Assembly: GCF_901933205.1 (NCBI RefSeq)
Contig: NC_044597.1
Location: 3,398,126 to 3,462,125, forward strand
Length of the DNA stretch: 64,000 nt
Direction: 5' to 3'
Source: Camarhynchus parvulus
Taxonomy: Eukaryota; Chordata; Aves; Passeriformes; Thraupidae
A program made the translations under genes and the position numbers. Positions within the stretch are counted from its first letter, which is position 1; every line of letters begins with the position of its first letter. Of this stretch, positions 11,401 through 22,406 are shown piece after piece. The notes below the pieces were generated by a model. It searched no databases and was not told where the DNA came from. It worked only from the letters and a program-made list of their open reading frames with translations.

Positions 11401-14400
11401 AATCAAGTCTGAATTGCTAAAAGGGCTCTTCCAGCTCAGCCAGAAGTGCTGGCTTCGTCCAAGGAAGCCTGGACCTGACGTGCACCTGGTGCTGGCTGTG
11501 AGGTTCCACTGAGGCTGTTGGACAGGAGATGCTGTGAGGGGTGTTCCTGTGTCACTAATGGCAAGAGCAGGGGCTGGCTCTGAGCAGAAAGAATCCCAGA
11601 GCAGGACACAGGCACAGAGACTGCTCCAGAGAGATCTGTGCAGGGTGGGAGAAAGGAGGAGGGAGCAGCCAGCCCCTGCCAGGTCTGTGCTTGCTGCCAG
11701 CATGGCTGGTCCTGTACACCAAGAATGTTCTATCTGTCCCTGTCCCACGTGGATTTTCCACTGCTCCAGCTGTACCTGGGGCCAGGTGACATCCCCTCTG
11801 CCCAGGGTGTGCAGGGCCACCCTCCGAACCTGACGTCAGCCCTGGGGGAGCAGCCAGGTGTTTTTCTCTTGAGTCAGGTACAAACAGAGCAGCTGCTGGA
11901 GGGAACACCCTCCTCTGGCTGCAGGTCTGGGCAGGTCCTGGCTGGGTAATGCTGGCGAGGGGGGTCTGAGCAGCCAGACGTGACCGCACGTAACCCCCTT
12001 CCTTCCCTGGAGCCTGCCAGCACAGGGGGGATCACTTCATCTTGGGGTCTCTGAGGAATCAGCCCTCACAGGCTCTCAACACACTGCTGGACCCCCAGCC
12101 CTGCAGAGAGGGAGCCAAAATTCCCAGCAGGAAGAACAGACACGTTCCCCACAGAGCTTTGCTGAGGAACCCAGCTTGCACACACCAGATCCTTCATGAC
12201 CCTCTCTCTCTCTGTCTCTGCAGACATCAAGTACATAGAGCTGACACCGGGCAGAGCCACGGGGCCTGACCTGCCACAGGGCTCCCCCAGCCCTTCAGGC
12301 ACCCCTTTCTCCAGGTCCCCTCAGACCAACAGCTTCCTGCCCCAAAAAGGAGCACTGGGAGGCAAATACAGCTCCAGTGACAGCGTGGTTTTCTCCAGCC
12401 CACCCGGACCCCCGAGTCCCCAGCCGGCCGCCCTGAGCTGCAGCAAAGCGCCCGAGAGCACCAGCGCTCCCTGGCAGTGCCTGGCAGGACACACGGACAC
12501 GGCCTCGTGCAGCCCCGGGGCCCTCAGCACCTCCCCAGGTGTTGACAACCTGCTGAAGCCCGTGCAGGTGCTGAGGGCCCGGCAGAGGGGCAGCTGGGTG
12601 TCCCAGCTCTCCACCAGCCCTGGCTCTGACACCAGCTACATCCTGGGCAGGTAAATGCCACCTGTGCCCGCTGGAAGGGCCACAGGGCAGTCCCTCATTC
12701 CTTGGGCTGGCAGATGACGCCCTGCAGGGTTGGTGCAGTGGCTGGCATGGTTTCTGTGTGTGAACACCCCCCTGATCTGTGCTCTGTCTCCCTCCCGCAG
12801 CAGCACCCACTCGCTCCACAACGACGACTCTGATGCTTCGGCCGCTGCCTCCCTGTCGCCCTCCAGCTCCCTGGGCAGCCCCTGCTCCCCTTCCTCTGGC
12901 ATCGTGGCTCACCCCAGGGAGGCTTTTGGCCAGAGCTCCCCTCAGCCCCGGGCAGGCAGCTCCCCCAGCCCCTCCCCGGCCCAGAAGGGCCAGGCCAGCA
13001 GCTGCCCCCCCTCCATCCTCACCTCGGCCGCCGACATCCCGGTGCTGCTGGTGAACGGGTGCCTGGAACAAGGGGATGGACCCCCCCAGCTGGCCAAAGC
13101 CCCCCCAAGTTCTGCCAAACAGCCCCCCCTGGCCGGCTGCAGCCCGGCCTCGAGGCTTGGGGGCCTGAACAACGCGCAGTCAGCGCCCACCCTCAGCTGC
13201 CTCTCGGACAGTGAGTCACGGGGCAGGGTGGGGAGCAGAGCACAGCCCAAAACTGCTGGGAAACAGGGGGCAAACCCCATTTTCCCTCTGCTTTAGCTGC
13301 TTATATTCCCTCTGCTTATAGACACAAAGGATGAGAGGTGCTTGCTGTGTTCCCCCATGGCCCGGGTGGTCTCCAGGCTGAGGGTGGTGACCCAGGATTG
13401 GGCACAGCTTTCTGCCCACCGGTGTCCTGGGACATGGGCTCAGCAGCCAGGAATGCTCTGCTCCCTCCAGGAGATGCAGATGCACCTATTTATAGCACCT
13501 GAGAATGAGAAGCATCATTCTGTGCTGTGCTGTCCTGTTTGCAGACCCAGAGCGGGTTGGGAGGAGGGGCTGGGGTTCCCGTTTGCTCTGAGGACACCAA
13601 AAGGTACCAGGGTTCACAAGGTCCCTCATTCAAGGGCAGACACTGGGGCTATTGTTCTCTGGAGGAGATGAGCAGAGGGAGCTCTCAGGCCAGAGGGCTT
13701 TAATTGGAATCCTTATGGGAATAGCAGGAGGGTGTGTGGGTCAGATCCTGGTGTAAATCCCATGGTCCAGTGGATTGTGCAGGGCTGGGCAGGCTGGCGC
13801 TGCCAGGGGATTTCATGTGACCCTCTCTGCACTACATCACTGCCTGCCAAGAGAGATAATTACATGGAGAACGAGCTGTTCTGAGGAGTGGGGAGGAAAG
13901 GATTCAAAAGGATTGAAAAACCTTCAGCCCTGGCCACCCTGAGAGAGAAATGCCTTTGCTGGGCTCTGCCATCTGTGGAGGTCCTTCAGGTTCCTGCTGG
14001 CCTTGACACCCTGGGCTCTCTTGCAGGTCCCCTGAAGGCTGGGCAGCCCACCATGAAGTTTGTGATGGACACATCCAAATTCTGGTTCAAGCCAAGCATC
14101 AGCAGGGACCGAGGTGAGGCAGGAAAGGCTCTATGGCTGTGACCCCACCTCGGGCTCTGACCTGTCCCCAGAGCTCCCCAGTGCCCCTGTGGGGACTCAC
14201 TGGGGGCAAATCAAAGCCTGCTGGGGGCTGATGGGCGTGGAGGGACCCTCTCAAGGGTTGTGTCATGGCCCCTCTGTGTCCTCCAAGCCCAGCAAATCTT
14301 CTCCTGCCTGTCACACAGCGTGGCCTGGCCAGGGGCTGAGTGTCCTGGGGGCTGCAGGGACCCGTGGGACCAAGCCAGGGCCCTGCAGGGACACTGCAGT

Positions 14401-17400
14401 TGGTGCCACACCAGGGCTGTGGTGTCCTTGGCACACGCTCCAGAGCTTTTGCTGCTGCTGCCAAGGAGGGACTCCCTGCAGAGCAGCAGGGCACAGGGCA
14501 GGGAGTTCCCACCTGTTGTGCTTGGCTGAGCCCCTGCCTGTGCTCTGACAGCAATCCAGCTGCTGAGGGACAAGGAGCCGGGCACGTTCCTGGTGAGGGA
14601 CAGCACCTCCTTCCGGGGCTCCTTCGGGCTGGCCATGAAGGTTCCTGGCTCTCCCTCGGGCAGCCAGACAGGTGAGGGGGTGCACAGGGGGCTGCTTCAA
14701 GGGTTTAACTGAAATTACTCAAAATAAAGCCACAGAGAAGCCACAGCACTCTGGTGTGTGGGAGGCGCTGGTGGAGAGTCTGTGTGTGCCCATTTGGCTT
14801 GTCACAGGGGCTGGCACCACGATGGTGGCACAAAGCAGCTCCAGTGATGCCCTGTGACAGGACTCTGGGGCGGCCAGGGGTGACACAGTGGCGCTGGGGC
14901 CGGTGCTGGTGCTGATTGTGGTTCCTCTTGCAGGTGAGGAGAGCAGTGACCTCGTCCGGCACTTCCTCATCGAGTCCTCCACCAAAGGGGTTCACCTGAA
15001 GGGCGCCAGCGAGGAGCTGTATTTTGGTAAGGATGGTGCTGTGCCCACAGCAGCCCTGGCAGCCCCAGGAGCTGTTCCCCAAGCCCCTGGAAGCACCAGG
15101 TGAATGTGTTGCACACCTGGCAGCACAGGGACCCCCCAGCCCCAGGTCCTGCCTGCCCTTCCCTGGCAGTGAGACCGTGGCTCCAAAGCAGGAACATGAT
15201 CTCTCCCTGTTGGGACACTGTTGCAGGTGTGTGGGTGGGGGGTTCCAGGCAGCAGCCCCCCATAACTCACAATTCTGATTGCAGGGAGCCTCTCTGCCTT
15301 CGTCTACCAGCACTCCATCACCCCTCTGGCGCTGCCCTGCAAGCTCAGCATCCCCACCCGAGGTAGGAGATGGGGCAGGAGGGAGATCGGGCGGCCCCTC
15401 CCGCTGCTCCAGGGGAGGTGGGCGAGGTCCTGCTGTGGGGAGGGGTCTGAGCCCCCCCCAGGTGCCTGCGAGGGGCTGCTGCCATGGCTGCAGGTGGAGC
15501 AGGGACCCGCAGAGCTGAGCTGGGGACAGGAGGGTGGCGACTCCTTTCCGCTGGGGGCAAGGGAAGTGGGAGTGGGAGATCAGAGGTGAGTGGAGAGGGA
15601 AATGAAGGGCAATTAAGTTAATTACTGCTCTAAACCCCTGCAATTAGAGTGGTCCTGTGCCTCTGAGCCTCTTGTGAGATAAGGAAAGGCCAAAGAGGTG
15701 ACCAGCTCAGCCTGGCCTGTGGCATCACTGCTCCTGCTTGTCCTTTGTGCAGATCTCGCTGATGGATTGGACAGCCCTGACTGCGCTCCTGAGCCTGCCC
15801 TGTCCCTGGCCAGGAAAACTGCAGGTGAGGACAGGTGCCAGCTGCTGGCCCTGGGGACAGCCTTGGGCACACTGTGACAGCAGCAGGTCACCCCTGTGCA
15901 GGGGTGGGCACTGCTGTGACATCCCCCCCCAGCTTCCCCATGGGGCTGGAGATAGCTGCAGGATTTCTGCAGATTTTTCCCTGGGTTGCAAGGAAACCTG
16001 ATATTTTTAAGGAAAGGAAACTTTGGGTCCTCAAGTTGCTTGAAAACACAGCTCTTGAGGTCGTGAGGCTGATAAAAGACCCCCGGGTTCCACAGTTTTA
16101 AAGAGTTCCTGATTTTTAAGGCTCTCTCCTGATGGGCTTCAATGGGGATGGAACAGCTGGAGCTTTAGGAGAGGGATGGGCAATCAGGGCCTGGTGAAAT
16201 TCCCTTACAGGGCACAAGTGGGAATGCCAGAGCAGGATGGGGAAGGGTCTGTGCACCTCAGCCTGGGTGGGCTCCAGGTGAGAGCAAGGAATGAAGGGCA
16301 GGAGACCACATGGACGGGTCACAGCGCAGGCTGGGGAGCTGGGGACTGCTTTGTTTTGCTGGAAATTCTGAAAAATCAGTTGGCAAGCTGGAAAGTTTAG
16401 TTTGACCCAGAACAGCCCTTTAAACAGCTCAATCAGCCTGAAATGTCATGTTTTAGGTTGGCCGTCAGCCCTTCATTAGCTTGGGGTATTTCTGCTTTTC
16501 ATTAAAGGAAATATGTAATAAACAGAAAAAAAAAAAACCAGCAAATGTGACATTTAGAAACGGGAAATTAAATACTTTGACTTTTACAACAATTAGCGCA
16601 AAGAATTAAAGCAAACCAAACTAAATTAGTGAAGAATTTCTGAGTCACCAAACCTTTTAATTTTCATCAAAACAAACCTGACCCGGGTCCGTGTGAGGGA
16701 TCTGCAGGATGACCCCCAGGACCCAGCCCTGCCTCTGGCCCGGGTCACATCCGTGCTGAGCTGCGCTGTCCTTGCAGTGTGCAACGTCCTGTACCTCCAC
16801 TCGGTGAACGTGGAGACGCTGACGGGAGCCCCAGCCATCCTGAAGGGCATCTCCTGCACCTTGGAGCTGGAGACGCTGCCCACCCCAACCCTGGTGCACT
16901 TCAGGGTGACGGAGCAGGGCGTCACGCTGACCGACGTCCAGAGGAAGTAAGAGCTTGGATGGGCCAAGGGGGGGGGGGTTCATGGAGAGGCAGCTCCCTC
17001 CTCACCTCCCAGCCTCAGGAAAACCTGTCCTGGTTGGACAAATCCATGTCACCATCCAGGGATGGATTTGACACCTTAGCAAGGGGTGCTGGGTTTGGTG
17101 GCATGGCAGGGAACCAGCTGCACTCAGGGTTGGGGATTTGGGATGCCTTGAGACCCTCAGTCTCCCACAGGCACAATAGGATTTGCAAATTCATGTCCTT
17201 TCCCAGGCCCTTCCCTTTCCTAACGATTCCCTCTCCTCTTCCAGGGTGTTTTTCAGGCGACATTACCCCTTGGCTGCCATCAGGTTCTGTGGGATGGACC
17301 CTGAGAACAGAAAGTGAGTTTTGGGCAGCCGTGCCTGTCAGAACCACCCACCACTGCTGTGCTCCCTTCCCTGTGGTTCCCAGTGCCTCTGCACCACTTC

Positions 17401-18204
17401 AAATCCCAAATCCCATAAAACTGCCCTGGGCACACTGTGCTGGGGTGGATCTAAACATAACCCTTGGCTTTGCAGCTGATGGAATGAGTTAAACATCAGC
17501 CTCTGAGCAACTCCAATTCTGTTCTTCCCCCAGGTGGCAGAAGTACTGCAAGTCCTCCAGGTAAGAGCAGAGACCTCCTGCATGGAGTGGGGGGCTGGAA
17601 TCCGGGGGAATGCTGCAGCTTTGGGAAGTGGCAGCATTGCAGAGCAGCAAAGAATGAGCTCAGAAATGAGGAGGGGATGTGATAGAAGTTACCATGGTGG
17701 CAGGATGAGGCATGGGACTGATGGGTGAAGCTTTTTGGGGGGGTTTGGATGAGAGGTTTGGCTGAGCCCAGTTTTCCACATCCCCTCATGCAGAACCCCT
17801 CATCCAAATCCCACAGCCTTCCCAGGGACTTGTGCTGGGTTCAGGAAGTGAGTTTATATCTGGCTCTACCTTGTGCTCAAGAATCTTTTCACAGCTGGGG
17901 AAGCCTTGCCAAAAATGCTCCTCCCGGCTGCTTGGCTTCCAAGGAAACGTGATTGGGGAGCAGGCCAAGGTGGAATTGCTGGAACTGGGATTTGGCTTTG
18001 TGGCTGGGCTGGTTTCAGCCTATTCCTTCAGATTCCTGGATGCAAACTGAATAAGCCTCTTTTCTTTCTCAAAGAATCTTTGGGTTCGTGGCCAAAAGCC
18101 AGACAGACTCGGAGAACCTCTGTCACCTGTTTGCAGAGTACGACACCGTGCAGCCAGTGTCCCTTGTCATCGACCTGCTCTGCCAGCTCCTGCCCAGCCC
18201 ATAG
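8407..18204 (+). CDS. TNS4: Tensin-4 (C-terminal tensin-like protein)
   Basis: Twelve coding exons join into one 724-residue frame (human about 715): 8407-8899, 12224-12650, 12801-13210, 14027-14113, 14552-14671, 14934-15026, 15285-15362, 15753-15824, 16778-16946, 17245-17313, 17534-17560, 18075-18204. The start is the MSQV methionine, conserved with mammals. The exon opens at a splice acceptor at 8290/8291, so the 5' leader is spliced. Residues 1-440 are Ser/Pro-rich and probably disordered. They are followed by an SH2 domain from about 463, whose FLVRDS motif supplies the phosphotyrosine-binding Arg488, and a PTB domain from about 594 to the end. As in mammalian TNS4, the N-terminal phosphatase-like and actin-binding parts of other tensins are absent. 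The family acts at focal adhesions, where its PTB domain binds integrin beta tails and its SH2 binds tyrosine-phosphorylated partners. No frame break was seen. Confidence 0.97.
9868..9883 (+). repeat. Poly-A tract in TNS4 intron
   Basis: A run of about 15 adenines in the first large TNS4 intron (8900-12223). No recognisable retroposon body or target duplication was seen beside it. The rest of this 3.3 kb intron shows no other feature I can support. Confidence 0.5.
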
Positions 18205-19160
18205 GGACACTGCCCTGGGACACTCAGGGCCAGCAGCTGCCCACACACTGCTGAGCTTCTCCTGCTCCCCTTCTCCTGCTTCTGGGTTGCATTTTGGCAA
18301 CAGCATGTATTTCGAATTTTTTTGTTATGCACCACCACATCAGGAGCCTCAGTTAAGACTTTCAGCTCTGGTGGGATGAGATCTCCTCCAAGCCTCTCCA
18401 TGGGGCACTGGCTGCCCTGGGAAAGGGATGGGAGCTGTGCTCTCTATGGAACCACTGTCCCTCCGCTGGACTATCTGCTTTGAAGGACCACAATGCTCTG
18501 GCTGGGCTTTCCACCAGCCATGAGGTGCCCTGTTCTTGGGGTGTCTGGGCTGGGGGAGGTCACGGAGCTGAACTGAGTTGGGGACTCAGCCCTGACACCC
18601 CAGTGCTGCAGGAGGGAAAGTCTGGGGGAGGAATCGCCCCCTGAGCAGCACAGAGAGGCAGCTTTGCAAATCAAAGCGTATAAAATGACTAAGTCCTGCT
18701 GGAAAGCTGCTTCCCTCGAGGAGCAAGCAGCATCCACAGGCAGGAATGACAGAGCAGCGCATTTTTCCTGGTGCTGGGAAATTCTCCTGCCCTTTTACGC
18801 AGTGCAGGGTTGCGGGCAGGGCTCGACCTCCCAGCATTGCAGAGAGCTGGGAAATAAATGGTGACATTTCCATGACAGTGAAACATCATCGGGTTTTTGG
18901 AAATGACTTGCCTGAATTTGGGCCGGATTCTCAGATGACGTAAATTGGCAGGGCCTCGAGGAAGACGATTCTGCCATGATCTGCAGCAGCTGAAGGGTCA
19001 GCTCGTGCTGTAGCTCAGAGCAGAAAGCAGCTCTGAGGCCACCACGCTCTTCTCTACCTTATTTCTCATTTGGTGCCTCTGCTTTGGTTTAATTTTGGCC
19101 CCCATGTTAACAAACCCTGGCAGGGGTATTTTCAATAAAGCAGTAGAATATTTTTCAACA
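18205..19160 (+). other. TNS4: TNS4 3' untranslated region
   Basis: From the TNS4 stop codon to just past the AATAAA at 19134-19139. No further splice structure is evident. The end is set by the polyadenylation signal and is approximate. Confidence 0.7.
19134..19139 (+). terminator. TNS4: Polyadenylation signal of TNS4
   Basis: Canonical AATAAA about 930 bases past the TNS4 stop, with a T-rich stretch shortly after it. It is the first good signal downstream in the sense orientation. Confidence 0.75.
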
Positions 19161-20934
19161 ACACCACGAGCACGGATGGCAGCAATGGAGACACTTGCTC
19201 TGCTCCAGAACAGCTGAACAGATGCACCCAGGGCAGAGTCCCTGTGCTCCAGCCAGGCTGTGGAGCAGGTCTAGATGTGGCCACTCTTGGCAATGACCAG
19301 AACAGATATTGGGGTCACTGAAGGAGGAGCATATGGGGCACCAAGAGGAGACAGCAGCAGCAGCTTTGTCCCCCTGGTCCTTCTGCCCTGAGCTCTGCTC
19401 AGCCACAACCCAGCACTGCATGGTGAGCTCAGGAGCTGGTGCCCCAAGGGATCCAGGTGCCTCTGCTGTCCCCATTGTGCTGCAGGGACCAGGGGGCTGC
19501 AGCTCCCCAAGGTCACAGGCAGTTTGGGCTGTGGAACCTCAGCCCTGAGACCCTGGGGCAGCCCCAGGACCCCCAGAGCTGGACTCTGTTGTTATCATGT
19601 TGCTGGTCAGGACCAGCAGCTGGGAATGCGGACGGGCAAAGGCTTTGGGGGTTGTGCTGCCCCGCCGAGCCCAGCCAGCCCTGGTAGCCATCAGCACAGG
19701 GCCAGGGCACGGGGCTGGGCTCCAGGAAGCCCATCTGCCGTGCCAGCAGATTTCTGGGATGTCTGTATTGGCTGCAGCCCATCCCGGTGCTGTTTGCACA
19801 ACGCCAGCACCGCCCGCAGCCCGGCTCCGGTAACCGGAGCATCCGGCTGGCGCCAGCCCCGGGTGGCACTGCCGGCCCCGGGAGCCGCCAAACACGGACT
19901 CAGCGACCTCCTGAGCCATGACCCCGGGCAGAACTGGCTGCAGACACTGGGACACAGCGGAGCCATGGCCGGGAAGCGAGCGGCTGTCGCAATTCCTGTG
20001 CCTGGGCATCTCCTGCCTGCATCCTGACCCCCTCCCCAAACACCGAGCGGGGCTGGAGGTGCCCGGTGCGCCCTGGCACCAGCAGGCACCTGCGCGTGTG
20101 CCTTGGGCTGCAGCACTGCCTGGCCTCGAGCCCGTGTCCCTGGAGCAGCCAGTGCCTGTCCCGGTGTGCCCCTGAACTTTGAAGCCGGTCCAGGGTCCCC
20201 TCCCCAGGCTGGCGCCGTCGCCGCTGCTCGGTGGCGCTGTGTAGGGCGACAGGGACAATCCTCCCGGTGGCACCGGTGGAGACACTGAGCCGGGAGTCAT
20301 GAGGAAGCAAGAAATTAATTGTTTCCCACCCCATCCCTGCTCAGGGAAGTTCTTCCAGAGGCTCGTAGGCTCCTGGGTTTCCAGGGCTGCTGAACCCCAA
20401 ACCCAGAGCAGTTCCTTGGGCAGAGGTGGTGACCAGAGCCTGTCCCCACACCAGTGGGATCCCACAGCCCCCTCGTTCCTGCTCTGCCTCTCTCCCCTCC
20501 CATAATTTAAAGCCGTAAAAGATAAAACACACTCGACAGAAACACGTCAAATAACGGGAAATTAAATACAGTAATTACCTTTTTTGAGGATACAAAGGTT
20601 CAAGTGTACTGTAAAAGGTCGGTGCTACACGGGAATCTGATGGGACGGGCTTTGCCCAGGAGGGATGGACAGGGACCCCTTGGGCTCCAGGGGACACGCT
20701 GGGGATGGGGGACACTGGTACATGGTAGTGTGTAAATACAGCCCTAAACTACAGGAGAGACGCTACGAGACGCTGGAGCCCTCTAAGCGGGACACAGAAT
20801 GTGCCCTGGGGCATTGCCAGGAGCCCCCAAAGCAGGAAAGGCTCTACTGGACCCGCCCTGGTGTAGACGGGGAGTGGCCGAGGCCACCAGGCTGGCGCTG
20901 TCACTGCGCTGCGTCCTGCTGTGGTGCTGCCGCA

Positions 20935-21003
20935 GGGGACTGGCACTGGGACTGGCACTGGGACTGGCACGGGGACTGGCACTGGGACTGGCACTGGGTC
21001 TGG
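20935..21003. repeat. 12 bp tandem repeat
   Basis: About five and a half copies of ctggcactggga, one with a gg-for-tg change. It reads as a Leu/Ala/Gly/Thr repeat in one frame and a Pro/Val or Ser/Ala repeat in others. This explains the low-complexity open frames on both strands. Confidence 0.85.
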
Positions 21004-21881
21004 CCCCGGGAATCCCTTCCTTGGTGCAGGGGCTCTGAGGGGTGGCAGGGACAGGGACCCCCCTCCCCACCGAGGACCATCCAGGTAAATGGACTCAGTT
21101 TAGAAGCTGTGTGTGAGCAGGGCCACGGGCAGCCAGGGCAGGCAGGGAGCAGGAGGGCAGAGGGTGTTTCACTAAAACTGAAACGCTTCGTTCCCATCGG
21201 GGAGCATCGGACAGGACAAATCCACATGGAAAACCAAAACCTACCACTGAGGCCATGGAGCCAGAGGGTGGGTCCGGAGGGGACTGGGGAAGTCCCCTCT
21301 GTCTTTGGCACACTTTCCATGGTGTTTTTATGTGAAAAATTTCCATCCCAGAAGAAAAGCCAGGTACAAAACCAGTGACAATTTCTCAGCTGAGAACATT
21401 GTGCTGGTGAAATCTGCAGATCCCACCATGGAGACATTCCAGAATCCATCCCAGTTTTGTCATATTGGCCAAGAAGAGAAGACAGGAGCCATCACTGCAG
21501 TGCCCCGGCCGCTGGGGATGGAGAATTCCAGCCTTGGGGCCACACAATCACTTATTAGATCCCAACAACAACATTTTTTTAAATACTAAAAAATTTGGGG
21601 AAGAAAGAAAATACTCAAACCAAAAGAAGCTCTCCCCCCTGGGATGTGTTTCCTGGGCATCCCTCATCCCTCCACCTTCCCTTCAATGCTGCTTGCCTGG
21701 GGATCTCAACACCCTCACCCCAGGAGGGAGGAGGGGGAGACAGAATGGATGGGAGGCTTTGTCCCTGCACAGGGAATGGGATGGGGCTGGGCCGTGGGGA
21801 GGAGTTCCTGGGCTGTGGGTCTGGGGGCTGCAGCAGGGAGGGGGAAGGTCTCTTATTGCTCTGAGTGGCCACACTGCCCTT

Positions 21882-21902
21882 CACACACACACACACACAC
21901 AC
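21882..21902. repeat. CA dinucleotide microsatellite
   Basis: About ten uninterrupted CA units between TNS4 and IGFBP4. Confidence 0.9.
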
Positions 21903-22128
21903 TCGGGGTGGGATGCAGGCAGGGGGGTCTCTCCAGATCCCCCAGTCCTTGCCTGGGCAGCCTCTCGCCACCAGGGAGGGCAGGATGAGGCACTTCTGCT
22001 GCTGCCCCTGCAGAGCTGTGGCATGGAGGGCACTGAGCTGCAAATGCGGTGCTGCCACCGCACCCCCCGAGCTGCCAGGTGTCCGAGGTTACCTGCGGGG
22101 CCAGGCTGAACACCGGGGGTACCACGGG

Positions 22129-22152
22129 GCAGCAGCAGCAGCAGCAGCAGCA
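22129..22152. repeat. GCA trinucleotide run
   Basis: About eight uninterrupted GCA units roughly 250 bases downstream of the IGFBP4 stop codon. It probably lies inside the IGFBP4 3' UTR, where the transcript would carry a TGC run. Confidence 0.85.
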
Positions 22153-22406
22153 TCAGGGGTGCCCCCCACCCACTGCACCCAGGCAGCCCAGGGCAGCATC
22201 ATCCGAGCCGTGTCCGTGCGGGATGGAGGCGCGGCCGGCGCTCGCCGGGATGGATCCCTGGCGGTGGCTGATAGTGGTCATGGCGGTGCCAGGCGCATCC
22301 CGGGCTCCCCCGGCACTGCTCAGCAGTCACATCCCCTCTCCTTCTCTCCTGGGCAGCCCCGGCGGGGGTCCTGGCCCTGCACGGCGCGGGGCCGCCGCGG
22401 TCACGC

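Larger units (their letters stand above)
19161..22406. other. Interval between convergent TNS4 and IGFBP4, including the likely IGFBP4 3' UTR
   Basis: TNS4 and IGFBP4 converge here. The right part must contain the IGFBP4 3' UTR, but I found no canonical AATAAA or ATTAAA on the minus strand that fits, so its end is undefined. Long open frames on both strands lie in GC-rich sequence and resemble no protein. Present are a 12 bp tandem repeat (20935-21003), a CA run (21882-21902) and a GCA run (about 22129-22152). Confidence 0.6.

Noticed and set aside
19539..20465. 308-codon minus-strand frame between TNS4 and IGFBP4
   Set aside because: It overlaps other long frames in GC-rich DNA and lacks any recognisable motif. 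It is most likely chance or IGFBP4 3' UTR.
21305..21589. Small plus-strand frame between TNS4 and IGFBP4
   Set aside because: Short, without homology or splice context, and in the probable IGFBP4 3' UTR region.
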